Source: Rhodobacter sp. (GTDB taxonomy: Bacteria > Pseudomonadota > Alphaproteobacteria > Rhodobacterales > Rhodobacteraceae). Taken from it: a stretch of 38,537 nucleotides of DNA. Below are positions 1 through 7,302 of the stretch, piece after piece. The stretch lies in the NCBI GenBank assembly GCA_027487395.1, contig JAIYDR010000031.1, positions 1 through 38,537 on the forward strand, written 5' to 3'. Numbering within the stretch: position 1 is the first letter of the stretch; each line of letters starts with the position of its first letter. The translations under genes and the position numbers were made by a program. The notes under the pieces are model-generated. The model made no database searches. It was not told the origin of the DNA and saw only the letters and a list, made by a program, of their open reading frames with translations.

Positions 1-753
1 CATCCGATCCGGATAGCGATGCGCCATATCGCGGCCGACCATATCGCGGATGATACGTTCCTCGGAAATCTCATCCTTGCTCAGAGTCGAAACGGTGGTG
101 CCGTCGCGCAGAATTGTGATGCGGTCGGCAACGCGGGAAATCTCGTTCAGTTTGTGGCTGATGATGATCTGCGTGACGCCCTGCGCCTTAAGCTCCAGCA
201 TCAGGTCGAGCAGTTTCTGACTGTCATTCTCTTGCAGCGCTGCGGTTGGTTCATCAAGGATCAGCAACCGCACATCCTTGGCCAAGGCTTTGGCGATTTC
301 GATCAGTTGCTGCTTGCCAACGCCTAACTTGCCAACTTGGGTCGTCGGAACCTCATCCAGCCCGACTTTCTTGAGCAAGTCCCCCGTCATCTGGAACGCC
401 TTTGGCCAGTTGATCACGCCGTTCTTGGCGACCTCATGGCCCAGAAACAGATTCTCGGCGATGGACAGCAGCGGCACCAAGGCAAGCTCTTGGTGAATGA
501 TGATGATGCCCTTGCCCTCGGAATCGCGGATGCCGCGGTTTTGAAGCAAAGCGCCTTCGTAGAAGATTTCGCCTTCATAGCTGCCATGCGGATAGACGCC
601 CGACAGCACCTTCATCAGCGTAGACTTGCCCGCGCCGTTTTCCCCACAGATTGCGTGAATCTCGCCCTGTTCAACCGTCAGATTGACTTGGTCAAGCGCG
701 CGGACGCCGGGGAAGACCTTGTTGATCCCCCGCATTTCGAGAAGCGTTGGCAT
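1..753 (-). CDS. gguA: Sugar ABC transporter ATP-binding protein (GguA/MmsA/XylG type), C-terminus truncated by window edge
   Basis: Reverse-strand translation from ATG at 753: [52 protein letters not shown]... with Walker A (GENGAGKST), LGVGKQQ signature and Walker B ([11 protein letters not shown]); lies downstream of a chvE-like gene. Not in the ORF track because it runs off the edge. Confidence 0.85.
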   Translation of the reverse strand, partial: MPTLLEMRGINKVFPGVRALDQVNLTVEQGEIHAICGENGAGKSTLMKVLSGVYPHGSYEGEIFYEGALLQNRGIRDSEGKGIIIIHQELALVPLLSIAENLFLGHEVAKNGVINWPKAFQMTGDLLKKVGLDEVPTTQVGKLGVGKQQLIEIAKALAKDVRLLILDEPTAALQENDSQKLLDLMLELKAQGVTQIIISHKLNEISRVADRITILRDGTTVSTLSKDEISEERIIRDMVGRDMAHRYPDRM

Positions 754-774
754 TGGTTCCCCCGAACCCAGAAA

Positions 775-804
775 GGCCCGCCCCCGACAATACGGGAACG
801 GGCC
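775..804 (-). terminator. Intercistronic hairpin between the binding-protein gene and the ATPase gene (attenuator/partial terminator or mRNA stabiliser)
   Basis: Reverse strand GGCCCG-tt-CCCG-tattgt-CGGG-gg-CGGGCC followed by TTTCTGG: 6 bp + 4 bp stems with a symmetric 2x2 internal loop. Confidence 0.55.
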
Positions 805-819
805 AAGAGCGACTTGCGC

Positions 820-1896
820 TTACTTCAGCTGGTCAGCGGTGTAGTAGCCCGAACCCACGAGAATTTCTTCGTAGTTCGAAACATCGACCGACACTGGTTC
901 CAGCAGGTAGGACGGCACGACCTTGACGCCGTTGTCATAGGTCGAGGTGTCGTTGATTTCAGGCTCGCCGCCCGACAGGATCGCATCCACCATCTTTACG
1001 GTCACACCCGCCAGCGTGCGGGTATCCTTGAAAACGGTCGAATACTGCTCGCCCGCGATCATCGACTTGACCGAGGGGATTTCCGCGTCCTGACCGGTGA
1101 CGATCGGCATCGGCAGATCGCCCGAGCCGTAGCCCACGCCCTTGACCGACGACAGGATACCGATGGAAAGCCCATCATAAGGCGACAGCGCGCCGTGCAA
1201 TTGCTTGTCGCCGTAGTTGGCGGACAGGAGGTTGTCCATACGGGCCTGAGCCACCGCACCGTCCCAACGCAGGGTGCCGACGACATCCATGCCGGTCTGA
1301 CCCGACTGGATGACGATATCGCCCGCGTCGATCATCGGCTGCAGAACCGACATCGCACCGTTGTAGAAGAAGAAGGCGTTGTTGTCGTCCGGGCTGCCGC
1401 CGAACAACTCCACGTTCCACGGCTTACCATCGGGGAAGCGCTCATTCAGGCCCTTGACCAACGATTCCGCCTGCTGCACGCCGACCTTGAAGTTATCGAA
1501 GGTGGCGTAGTAGTCGACGTTGCCGCTGTCGCGGATCAGGCGGTCATAAGCGATAACCTTGATGCCCGAAGCCGCCGCGTTTTCCAGCGCGTTCGACAGG
1601 GTGGTCCCATCGATTGCCGCGATGACCAGAACGTTCACGCCCTTGGTGATCATGTTCTCAATCTGGGCAAGCTGATTCGGGATATCGTCTTCGGCATATT
1701 GCAGGTCGGTTTCATAACCCGCGGCCTTGAATTGCTCGACCATCGAATTGCCGTCCGAAATCCAGCGCGCCGAAGACTGAGTCGGCATAGCGATGCCGAT
1801 GGTGCCCTTGGACTGGGCGAGAGCCGGCATGCCAGCGAAGGACAGCGCAGTCGTGACGGAAGCGAGCGCCAAAAGCGCACGTCTGGAAAATTGCAT
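820..1896 (-). CDS. chvE: Periplasmic sugar-binding protein, ChvE family
   Basis: [53 protein letters not shown]... signal peptide plus type-1 sugar-binding fold; GGAGGAATACATATG ribosome-binding site; the longer ORF start at 2022 is unlikely. Confidence 0.88.
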   Translation of the reverse strand: MQFSRRALLALASVTTALSFAGMPALAQSKGTIGIAMPTQSSARWISDGNSMVEQFKAAGYETDLQYAEDDIPNQLAQIENMITKGVNVLVIAAIDGTTLSNALENAAASGIKVIAYDRLIRDSGNVDYYATFDNFKVGVQQAESLVKGLNERFPDGKPWNVELFGGSPDDNNAFFFYNGAMSVLQPMIDAGDIVIQSGQTGMDVVGTLRWDGAVAQARMDNLLSANYGDKQLHGALSPYDGLSIGILSSVKGVGYGSGDLPMPIVTGQDAEIPSVKSMIAGEQYSTVFKDTRTLAGVTVKMVDAILSGGEPEINDTSTYDNGVKVVPSYLLEPVSVDVSNYEEILVGSGYYTADQLK

Positions 1897-2042
1897 ATGT
1901 ATTCCTCCCAATGCCGCGCCGGATGCGTGGCCAAAGCCGGTCAGATCGCCGGGTTGCTCCCGGTGAAGCCGTGCGCGGACGTTGCAATCTTGCGGCATAT
2001 CCGTCAAAGAATGTTTCAGCATGAATACATGGCGATTTTGAT

Positions 2043-2990
2043 ATGATTGGCTCAGCGGATTTTCTGCGCAGGGGATTGAAGCTCAGCCACCTGCGGCTGA
2101 TGTCGGCTTTGGCAGAAACTGGCCAGATCAGCCTTGCTGCCGGACAGATGGGCATCGCGCAGCCTGCCGCATCGCGCCTTTTGGCTGAGGTGGAGCGGAT
2201 CGCCGGCCAACCTCTGCACCTGCGCACCGGGCGCGGGGTCACCCTGACGCCGATGGGACAGGCCTTGGCACAGCGCGCGGCGCGCGTGGTCCATGAAATC
2301 CGCGACGCCGCGCGCGAGATCACAGAGATCGGCGCGGGCACTACTGGCCATATTCGAATCGGTTCGGTCACCGGCCCGGCGCTGGACCGGGTTCTGCCCG
2401 CGCTACGCACAGCGCGCCTCGCCCTGCCCGCCTTGACGACCGAGGTGGTGGTGGCGACCTCTGACATCCTTGGCCAGCATCTGGTGCAAGGGCGCCTTGA
2501 TTTTGCCATCGGGCGGATGCCCCCGGGGCTAGAGGATAAACTCACCTTGTCGGGGCCTATCGACAGCGAACCCGTGCGTCTTTTGGTGCGGCGCGGGCAT
2601 CGTCTGGCGCGAATGGCCAATTTGACGGTCCAGGATCTCATGGACTTCGACTGGGTGATGCCGGGGCCAGAGGCGATCCTGACCCGTTTTGTGATCGCCC
2701 GTCTGGCGGCCCTTGGCCTACCACCGCCACCGCAACGCTTTGCCACCGCGTCGTTCCTGCTGACGCTGGCGATGGTGCAGCAATCCAATGCCATCGCGCC
2801 TTTGGCACGCGCAGTCTGTGATCAATTCGGCACCGGCCCCGATGCGCCCTATGCTGTGCTGCCCTTGGACCTTGGCATCGTTGTCGAACCCTTTGGTCTT
2901 TTGACCCGCAGCGGCACTATCCTGACCCCTGCCGCCCAGCGACTGGTCAGCATGATCACCAGTGGCAGCAGTGACGCAAGCAGTGCTTAG
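2043..2990 (+). CDS. gbpR: LysR-family transcriptional regulator, GbpR-like
   Basis: N-terminal HTH ([38 protein letters not shown]) and LysR effector domain; divergent from chvE as in known gbpR-chvE loci. Confidence 0.75.
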   Translation: MIGSADFLRRGLKLSHLRLMSALAETGQISLAAGQMGIAQPAASRLLAEVERIAGQPLHLRTGRGVTLTPMGQALAQRAARVVHEIRDAAREITEIGAGTTGHIRIGSVTGPALDRVLPALRTARLALPALTTEVVVATSDILGQHLVQGRLDFAIGRMPPGLEDKLTLSGPIDSEPVRLLVRRGHRLARMANLTVQDLMDFDWVMPGPEAILTRFVIARLAALGLPPPPQRFATASFLLTLAMVQQSNAIAPLARAVCDQFGTGPDAPYAVLPLDLGIVVEPFGLLTRSGTILTPAAQRLVSMITSGSSDASSA

Positions 2991-3083
2991 CCTATCCCTA
3001 ACCAGAGAGGCGGAACATGATGCTTTCGCCCACCTGACCACTGACCGAACATTGCCTCCATCCCGCTGAAGGACTGTTTACAC

Positions 3084-4220
3084 ATGACCGCCCATGATCC
3101 CGCTTTTGAAGCGATCCGCGAATTGCGGGCCAACGTCTCAGTGCCCTTCGAACGCGCGCAAGCGATGCCGAAGTCAGTTTACACCTCGGCAGCCTTCGCC
3201 GAGGCCGAACAGCGCCACGTTTTCGCACAAGACTGGCTCTGCGCCGGGCGCGTTGATGCGCTAAAGGAACCGGGCGATTACCTGACGATGGAGATTGCCG
3301 GAGAGCCAATCATCATCCTGCGCGACCGCGACGGGGCGTTGCGCGGCCTCTCGAACGTCTGTCGCCACCGAATGTCTACGCTGCTAGAGGGCCGAGGCCA
3401 CGTCCGCGCCATCGTCTGCCCCTATCACGCCTGGACCTATAACCTTGACGGCAGCTTGCGCGGTGCGCCCGCGATGACGCTCAACGAGACGTTTTGCAAA
3501 GATCACATCCACCTGCCGCAAATCCGTGTCAGCGATTGGCACGGCTGGATCATGGTCACGCTGAACCCCGACGCACCCCAGGTGCATGACCGCCTGCGCG
3601 ATGTCGACCGGTTGATCGGACATCTCGACATGGCCAGCTATTGCGAAACCTTCCGAGAGGAGTTCCGTTGGGCCACCAACTGGAAGGTACTGGCCGAGAA
3701 TTTCATGGAATCCTATCACCTGCCCGCCTGCCATGCGGGCACCATCGGCGGGACCTGCGATCTGGCGCTGATGGACTGTCCCGAGGGGACCGATGCTTTC
3801 AACTACCATTGGATCGTCAAGAATGACCTCGTGCCGCTCGCCTTGGCGCATCCCACCAACACGCGGCTGACGGGCGATGACCGCCGCATGACGTGGCTGC
3901 TGGCGATCTACCCCGCGCTCCTGATCACCCTCACGCCGGGGTATTTCTGGTATCTCGCCCTCACCCCTGACGGACCCGGCCATGTCAAAGTGTTGTTCGG
4001 CGGCGGGATGAGCGCGGATTGGATGGCCGATCCGGACGCCCCTGCACATCTGGCGGCAGTGAAAGCCCTGCTTGATGAGGTGCAGGTCGAAGACAAGGGC
4101 TGCACCGAACGGGTTTACCGCGGCCTGCTTGCTTCCCTGTCCACGCCCGGTCCGCTGTCACACCTCGAACGCCCGAACTTCGAATTCGCCCAATATCTTG
4201 CGGGGATGATGCCCGCCTGA
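3084..4220 (+). CDS. Rieske non-heme iron oxygenase, alpha subunit
   Basis: Rieske motif CRH...CPYH (CRHRMSTLLEGRGHVRAIVCPYHAW); mononuclear iron site NWKVLAENFMESYHLPACH (H-x4-H). Confidence 0.88.
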   Translation: MTAHDPAFEAIRELRANVSVPFERAQAMPKSVYTSAAFAEAEQRHVFAQDWLCAGRVDALKEPGDYLTMEIAGEPIIILRDRDGALRGLSNVCRHRMSTLLEGRGHVRAIVCPYHAWTYNLDGSLRGAPAMTLNETFCKDHIHLPQIRVSDWHGWIMVTLNPDAPQVHDRLRDVDRLIGHLDMASYCETFREEFRWATNWKVLAENFMESYHLPACHAGTIGGTCDLALMDCPEGTDAFNYHWIVKNDLVPLALAHPTNTRLTGDDRRMTWLLAIYPALLITLTPGYFWYLALTPDGPGHVKVLFGGGMSADWMADPDAPAHLAAVKALLDEVQVEDKGCTERVYRGLLASLSTPGPLSHLERPNFEFAQYLAGMMPA

Positions 4221-4247
4221 TCTTCCCCCCGTCTCCTTTGCTCAAAC

Positions 4248-4281
4248 ATCCTGCGGGGGTCCGGGGGTGCAAAACCCCCGG
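4248..4281. repeat. Palindromic intergenic repeat, partial copy
   Basis: atcctgcgggggtccgggggtgcaaaacccccgg; aligns with 4818-4854 atcctgcagagggtccgggggacgcaaaatcccccgg. Confidence 0.65.
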
Positions 4282-4312
4282 CCGCTCCGCCAAACCGACA
4301 GAGAAAGCAGCC

Positions 4313-4726
4313 ATGGCCCACACCCGCCACCGCAAGTTCAACACCAAGGAAACTTACCCCGAACAAAAGCTGGACAATGATCTGGCCCAAGCTGTCGTGG
4401 CGCGCGGCACGATGATCTTTCTGCGCGGCCAATGCCCGCAGGACTTGGATACCGCCAAGAACATCGACAGCCATGACCCGGTGGAACAGACCCACAAGGT
4501 GATGCAGAATATCCGCCAACTGGTCGAAGAATGCGGCGGCAAGATGGAGCATGTGACCAAACTCGTGGTCTATCTGACCGATGTCCGCCACCGTGAGGCG
4601 GTCTATCGCACCATGGGCGACTATATCCGGGGCGTGCATCCGGTTTGCACTGGCTTGGTGGTGGTGGCCTTGGCCCGCCCGGAATGGCTGGTAGAAATCG
4701 ACGCGACCGCCGTGATCCCGGATTGA
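4313..4726 (+). CDS. RidA (YjgF/YER057c/UK114) family protein
   Basis: MAHTRHRKFNTKETYPEQKLDNDLAQAVVARGTMIFLRGQCPQDLDT...VECGGKMEHVTKLVVYLTDVRHREAVYRTMGDYI...VGL-type RidA pattern; start refined from the 4238 ORF. Confidence 0.88.
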   Translation: MAHTRHRKFNTKETYPEQKLDNDLAQAVVARGTMIFLRGQCPQDLDTAKNIDSHDPVEQTHKVMQNIRQLVEECGGKMEHVTKLVVYLTDVRHREAVYRTMGDYIRGVHPVCTGLVVVALARPEWLVEIDATAVIPD

Positions 4727-4738
4727 TCATGCCCAGCG

Positions 4739-4856
4739 CCGGGGCTGTCTGCCCCCGGACCTGCGAGGATGCTTTCAGACAGAAAATGTAGCGATCTGTG
4801 TTTTCTGTCCTTCAGATATCCTGCAGAGGGTCCGGGGGACGCAAAATCCCCCGGGG
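4739..4856. repeat. Composite long inverted repeat (two GC-rich hairpins flanking a ~35-bp imperfect palindrome)
   Basis: Left arm 4752-4786 CCCCCGGACCTGCGAGGATGCTTTCAGACAGAAAA is an imperfect reverse complement of right arm 4801-4838; flanking hairpins ccggggctgtctgcccccgg and ccgggggacgcaaaatcccccgg. Confidence 0.75.
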
Positions 4857-4879
4857 TTAGCCACAAGGAGCGCCACCTG

Positions 4880-5566
4880 ATGACCTTTTCCCTGCTTGCC
4901 CGCTGCCCTGAGACGGGGCGTTTTGGTATGGTGATCTCTTCCTCTTCTCCTGCCGTGGCGGCGCGCTGCGCCCATGCGCGGGCGGGGGTGGGGGTGGCCG
5001 CGACGCAGAACATCACCGACCCGACACTGGGGCCGCGCTTGCTCGATCTGATGCAGGCCGGTGCCACTGCAGAGGCGGCCATGGCCGAGGTGGTGGCAAC
5101 GGCCCCCCATGTGGATTACCGGCAGTTGCTCTGCGTGGATACGCAGGGGCGGGTGGCTGTGCATTCTGGGGGCAAGACCTTGGGGGTCTGGGCCCTCGCG
5201 CGGGGTTTAGATGTCGTGGCGGGGGGAAATCTTCTGGCAAATCACGGCGTACCGCAGGCGATGGTGGATGGCTTTGTCGCCGCCTCTGGGGCTTTGGGCG
5301 ACCGACTGATCGCCGCGCTGCGTGCCGGCCGCGATGCCGGGGGCGAGGCGGGACCTGTGCATTCGGCAGGGCTGTTGATGGTGGATGCCGACACTTGGCC
5401 TTGCGCCGAACTTCGCGCCGACTGGACCGATCCCGATTGCCCCATCGAGGCCGTGGCGCGGGCCTGGCAGGTCTATGCCCCGCAGATGCCCGCCTATCTA
5501 CAACGCGCGCGGGACCCGCGTGAGGCCCCGTCCTATGGCGTGCCCGGCGATGACGGAAGCGCGTGA
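4880..5566 (+). CDS. DUF1028 domain-containing protein (Ntn-hydrolase-like)
   Basis: MTFSLLARCPETGRFGMVISSSSPAVAARCAHARAGVGVAATQNITDPTLGPRLLDLMQAGATAEAAM... typical DUF1028 N-terminus; start refined from the 4769 ORF. Confidence 0.85.
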   Translation: MTFSLLARCPETGRFGMVISSSSPAVAARCAHARAGVGVAATQNITDPTLGPRLLDLMQAGATAEAAMAEVVATAPHVDYRQLLCVDTQGRVAVHSGGKTLGVWALARGLDVVAGGNLLANHGVPQAMVDGFVAASGALGDRLIAALRAGRDAGGEAGPVHSAGLLMVDADTWPCAELRADWTDPDCPIEAVARAWQVYAPQMPAYLQRARDPREAPSYGVPGDDGSA

Positions 5567-5597
5567 CGGCCTGCCCCACTGGCGCTAGCCTGTCGCC

Positions 5598-6530
5598 ATG
5601 CCGCTGCGAGTCACCCTGCGCCAACTGGAATACCTGATCGCCGTGGCGGAATGCGGCTCTGTTGCCTTAGCGGCGGAGCGATGCCATGTCTCCTCGCCCT
5701 CTGTGTCTGCCGCCGTGGCGCAGGTCGAAGAGGAGTTCGGGTTGCAGCTTTTCATCCGACGTCACGCGCAGGGCCTGTCCCTGACCGAAGGCGGGCGGCA
5801 ATTCGTCGAGGCCGCGCGCGAGGTGATTTCGGCGGCAACCCGCTTGTCCGACACCGCTGCCGAGGTGACGGGCGAGGTGCGCGGGCCTTTGTCCATCGGT
5901 TGTCTGCTGACCTTTGCGCAGGTCATGTTGCCACGCCTGCGCCGGGGCTTTGCCGCGCGCTTTCCGGCGGTGGAGTTTCGCCAAAGCGAAAGCGATCAGG
6001 CCGCGTTGTTTGATGGCTTGCGCGGGGCGCGGTTGGATGCGGCGCTGTCTTATGACATGGAGATTCCCGCCGACCTGACCTTTCACCCCCTTTTGACGTT
6101 GGAACCCTATGCGCTGCTCCCGCTGGATCATCCGTTGGCGGGGGGGCCTTCGGTCAGTTTGGCGGCGCTGGCGCCCCATCCGATGGTGTTGCTCGATCTG
6201 CCGTTTAGCGCAGGGTATTTCCTGTCGTTGTTTTCGGACATCGGCCTGCGCCCCCACATTGCAGAACGCACGCGCGATATCGGGGTGATGCGAGCGATGG
6301 TGGCCAATGGCTTTGGCTATTCCATCGCCAACATCCGTTTTGGATCGGACCGCGCGCCGGATGGCAGTCGAATGGTGCATGTCCCGCTGGACCCACCGTT
6401 CCGCGCGATGCGGATGGGGTTGATCCTGCCAAATGGCCCGCAACGGCGCGCCGTGGCCGCTTTCCTTGAGCATTGCCGCCAGACGGTCACCGCTGATCTT
6501 TTGCCCAGCCTTGCCGCGCCCAAAGCGTGA
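5598..6530 (+). CDS. LysR-family transcriptional regulator
   Basis: MPLRVTLRQLEYLIAVAECGSVALAAERCHVSSPSVSAAVAQVEEEFGLQLF... LysR HTH. Confidence 0.88.
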   Translation: MPLRVTLRQLEYLIAVAECGSVALAAERCHVSSPSVSAAVAQVEEEFGLQLFIRRHAQGLSLTEGGRQFVEAAREVISAATRLSDTAAEVTGEVRGPLSIGCLLTFAQVMLPRLRRGFAARFPAVEFRQSESDQAALFDGLRGARLDAALSYDMEIPADLTFHPLLTLEPYALLPLDHPLAGGPSVSLAALAPHPMVLLDLPFSAGYFLSLFSDIGLRPHIAERTRDIGVMRAMVANGFGYSIANIRFGSDRAPDGSRMVHVPLDPPFRAMRMGLILPNGPQRRAVAAFLEHCRQTVTADLLPSLAAPKA

Positions 6531-6585
6531 GCCCGTCTTGACCCCGCCGCTTGCGCGCATAGATGGCGAATCGACAGGAGAGACC

Positions 6586-7302
6586 ATGACCACCGCAACC
6601 AAAGCCGCCCTCATTGTCGCCCATGGCCAGCCATCCGACCCGGAACCGGCCGAGGCGGAGATGGCCGCTTTGGCCGCAAAGGTGCAGGCGCTTATGCCGG
6701 AATGGCACGTCGCCTCGGCCACTTTGGCGACGGCTGGCGCGCTGGCGGATCAGGTGGCGAACCTTGGGCCATCGGGATTGGTCTATCCCATGTTCATGGC
6801 GGGAGGATGGTTCACCCGCACCCACCTGCCCGCCCGTCTTACAGAGGCGGGGGGGGCCGCGTGGCGCATCCTGCCGCCCTTTGGCGAAGATGCCGCCGTG
6901 CAGGCCCTGACCGTCTCCCTCGCGCGCGAGGCGGGGGGAGGCCGCGATCCGGCCGAGGTTGAATTGATCCTTGCCGCGCATGGTTCTTTCCGCAGTACCG
7001 CCCCGTCGGAAATCGCCTTTCGCATGGCCGACCGCATCCGGGCCGAGGTGGGGTTCAAGCGCGTTGAGGCAGGCTTCATCGACCAATCCCCGCAGATTGC
7101 CGAGGTCGCAGCCTATTTCTCCCATGGCGGGGTCGTGTTGCCATTTTTCGCCGCGCGTGGTGGGCATGTGATCGACGATCTGCCAGAGGCGCTGGAAGCA
7201 GCAGGGTTTGTCGGCACACTCTTGCCGCCGGTCGGGCTTGATCCGCGCGTGCCGCCGCTGATCGCTGCGGCGCTTAGGGCGGCGCTCGGGGCGGAGCCTT
7301 AA
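6586..7302 (+). CDS. CbiX/SirB-family chelatase-like protein
   Basis: MTTATKAALIVAHGQPSDPEPAEAEMAALAAKVQALMP... and internal LILAAHGSFRS repeat typical of CbiX-type chelatases; start refined from the 6433 ORF. Confidence 0.72.
   Translation: MTTATKAALIVAHGQPSDPEPAEAEMAALAAKVQALMPEWHVASATLATAGALADQVANLGPSGLVYPMFMAGGWFTRTHLPARLTEAGGAAWRILPPFGEDAAVQALTVSLAREAGGGRDPAEVELILAAHGSFRSTAPSEIAFRMADRIRAEVGFKRVEAGFIDQSPQIAEVAAYFSHGGVVLPFFAARGGHVIDDLPEALEAAGFVGTLLPPVGLDPRVPPLIAAALRAALGAEP

Noticed and set aside
337-2046. 569-aa + ORF antisense to gguA/chvE
   Set aside because: Composition (His/Arg/Asp-rich, no domain) is typical of a shadow ORF opposite a GC-rich gene; the - strand frame encodes clear ABC transporter proteins.
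1712-2794. 360-aa - ORF spanning chvE 5' end and gbpR
   Set aside because: Antisense to gbpR and out of frame with chvE; Arg/Ser/Ala-rich shadow sequence.
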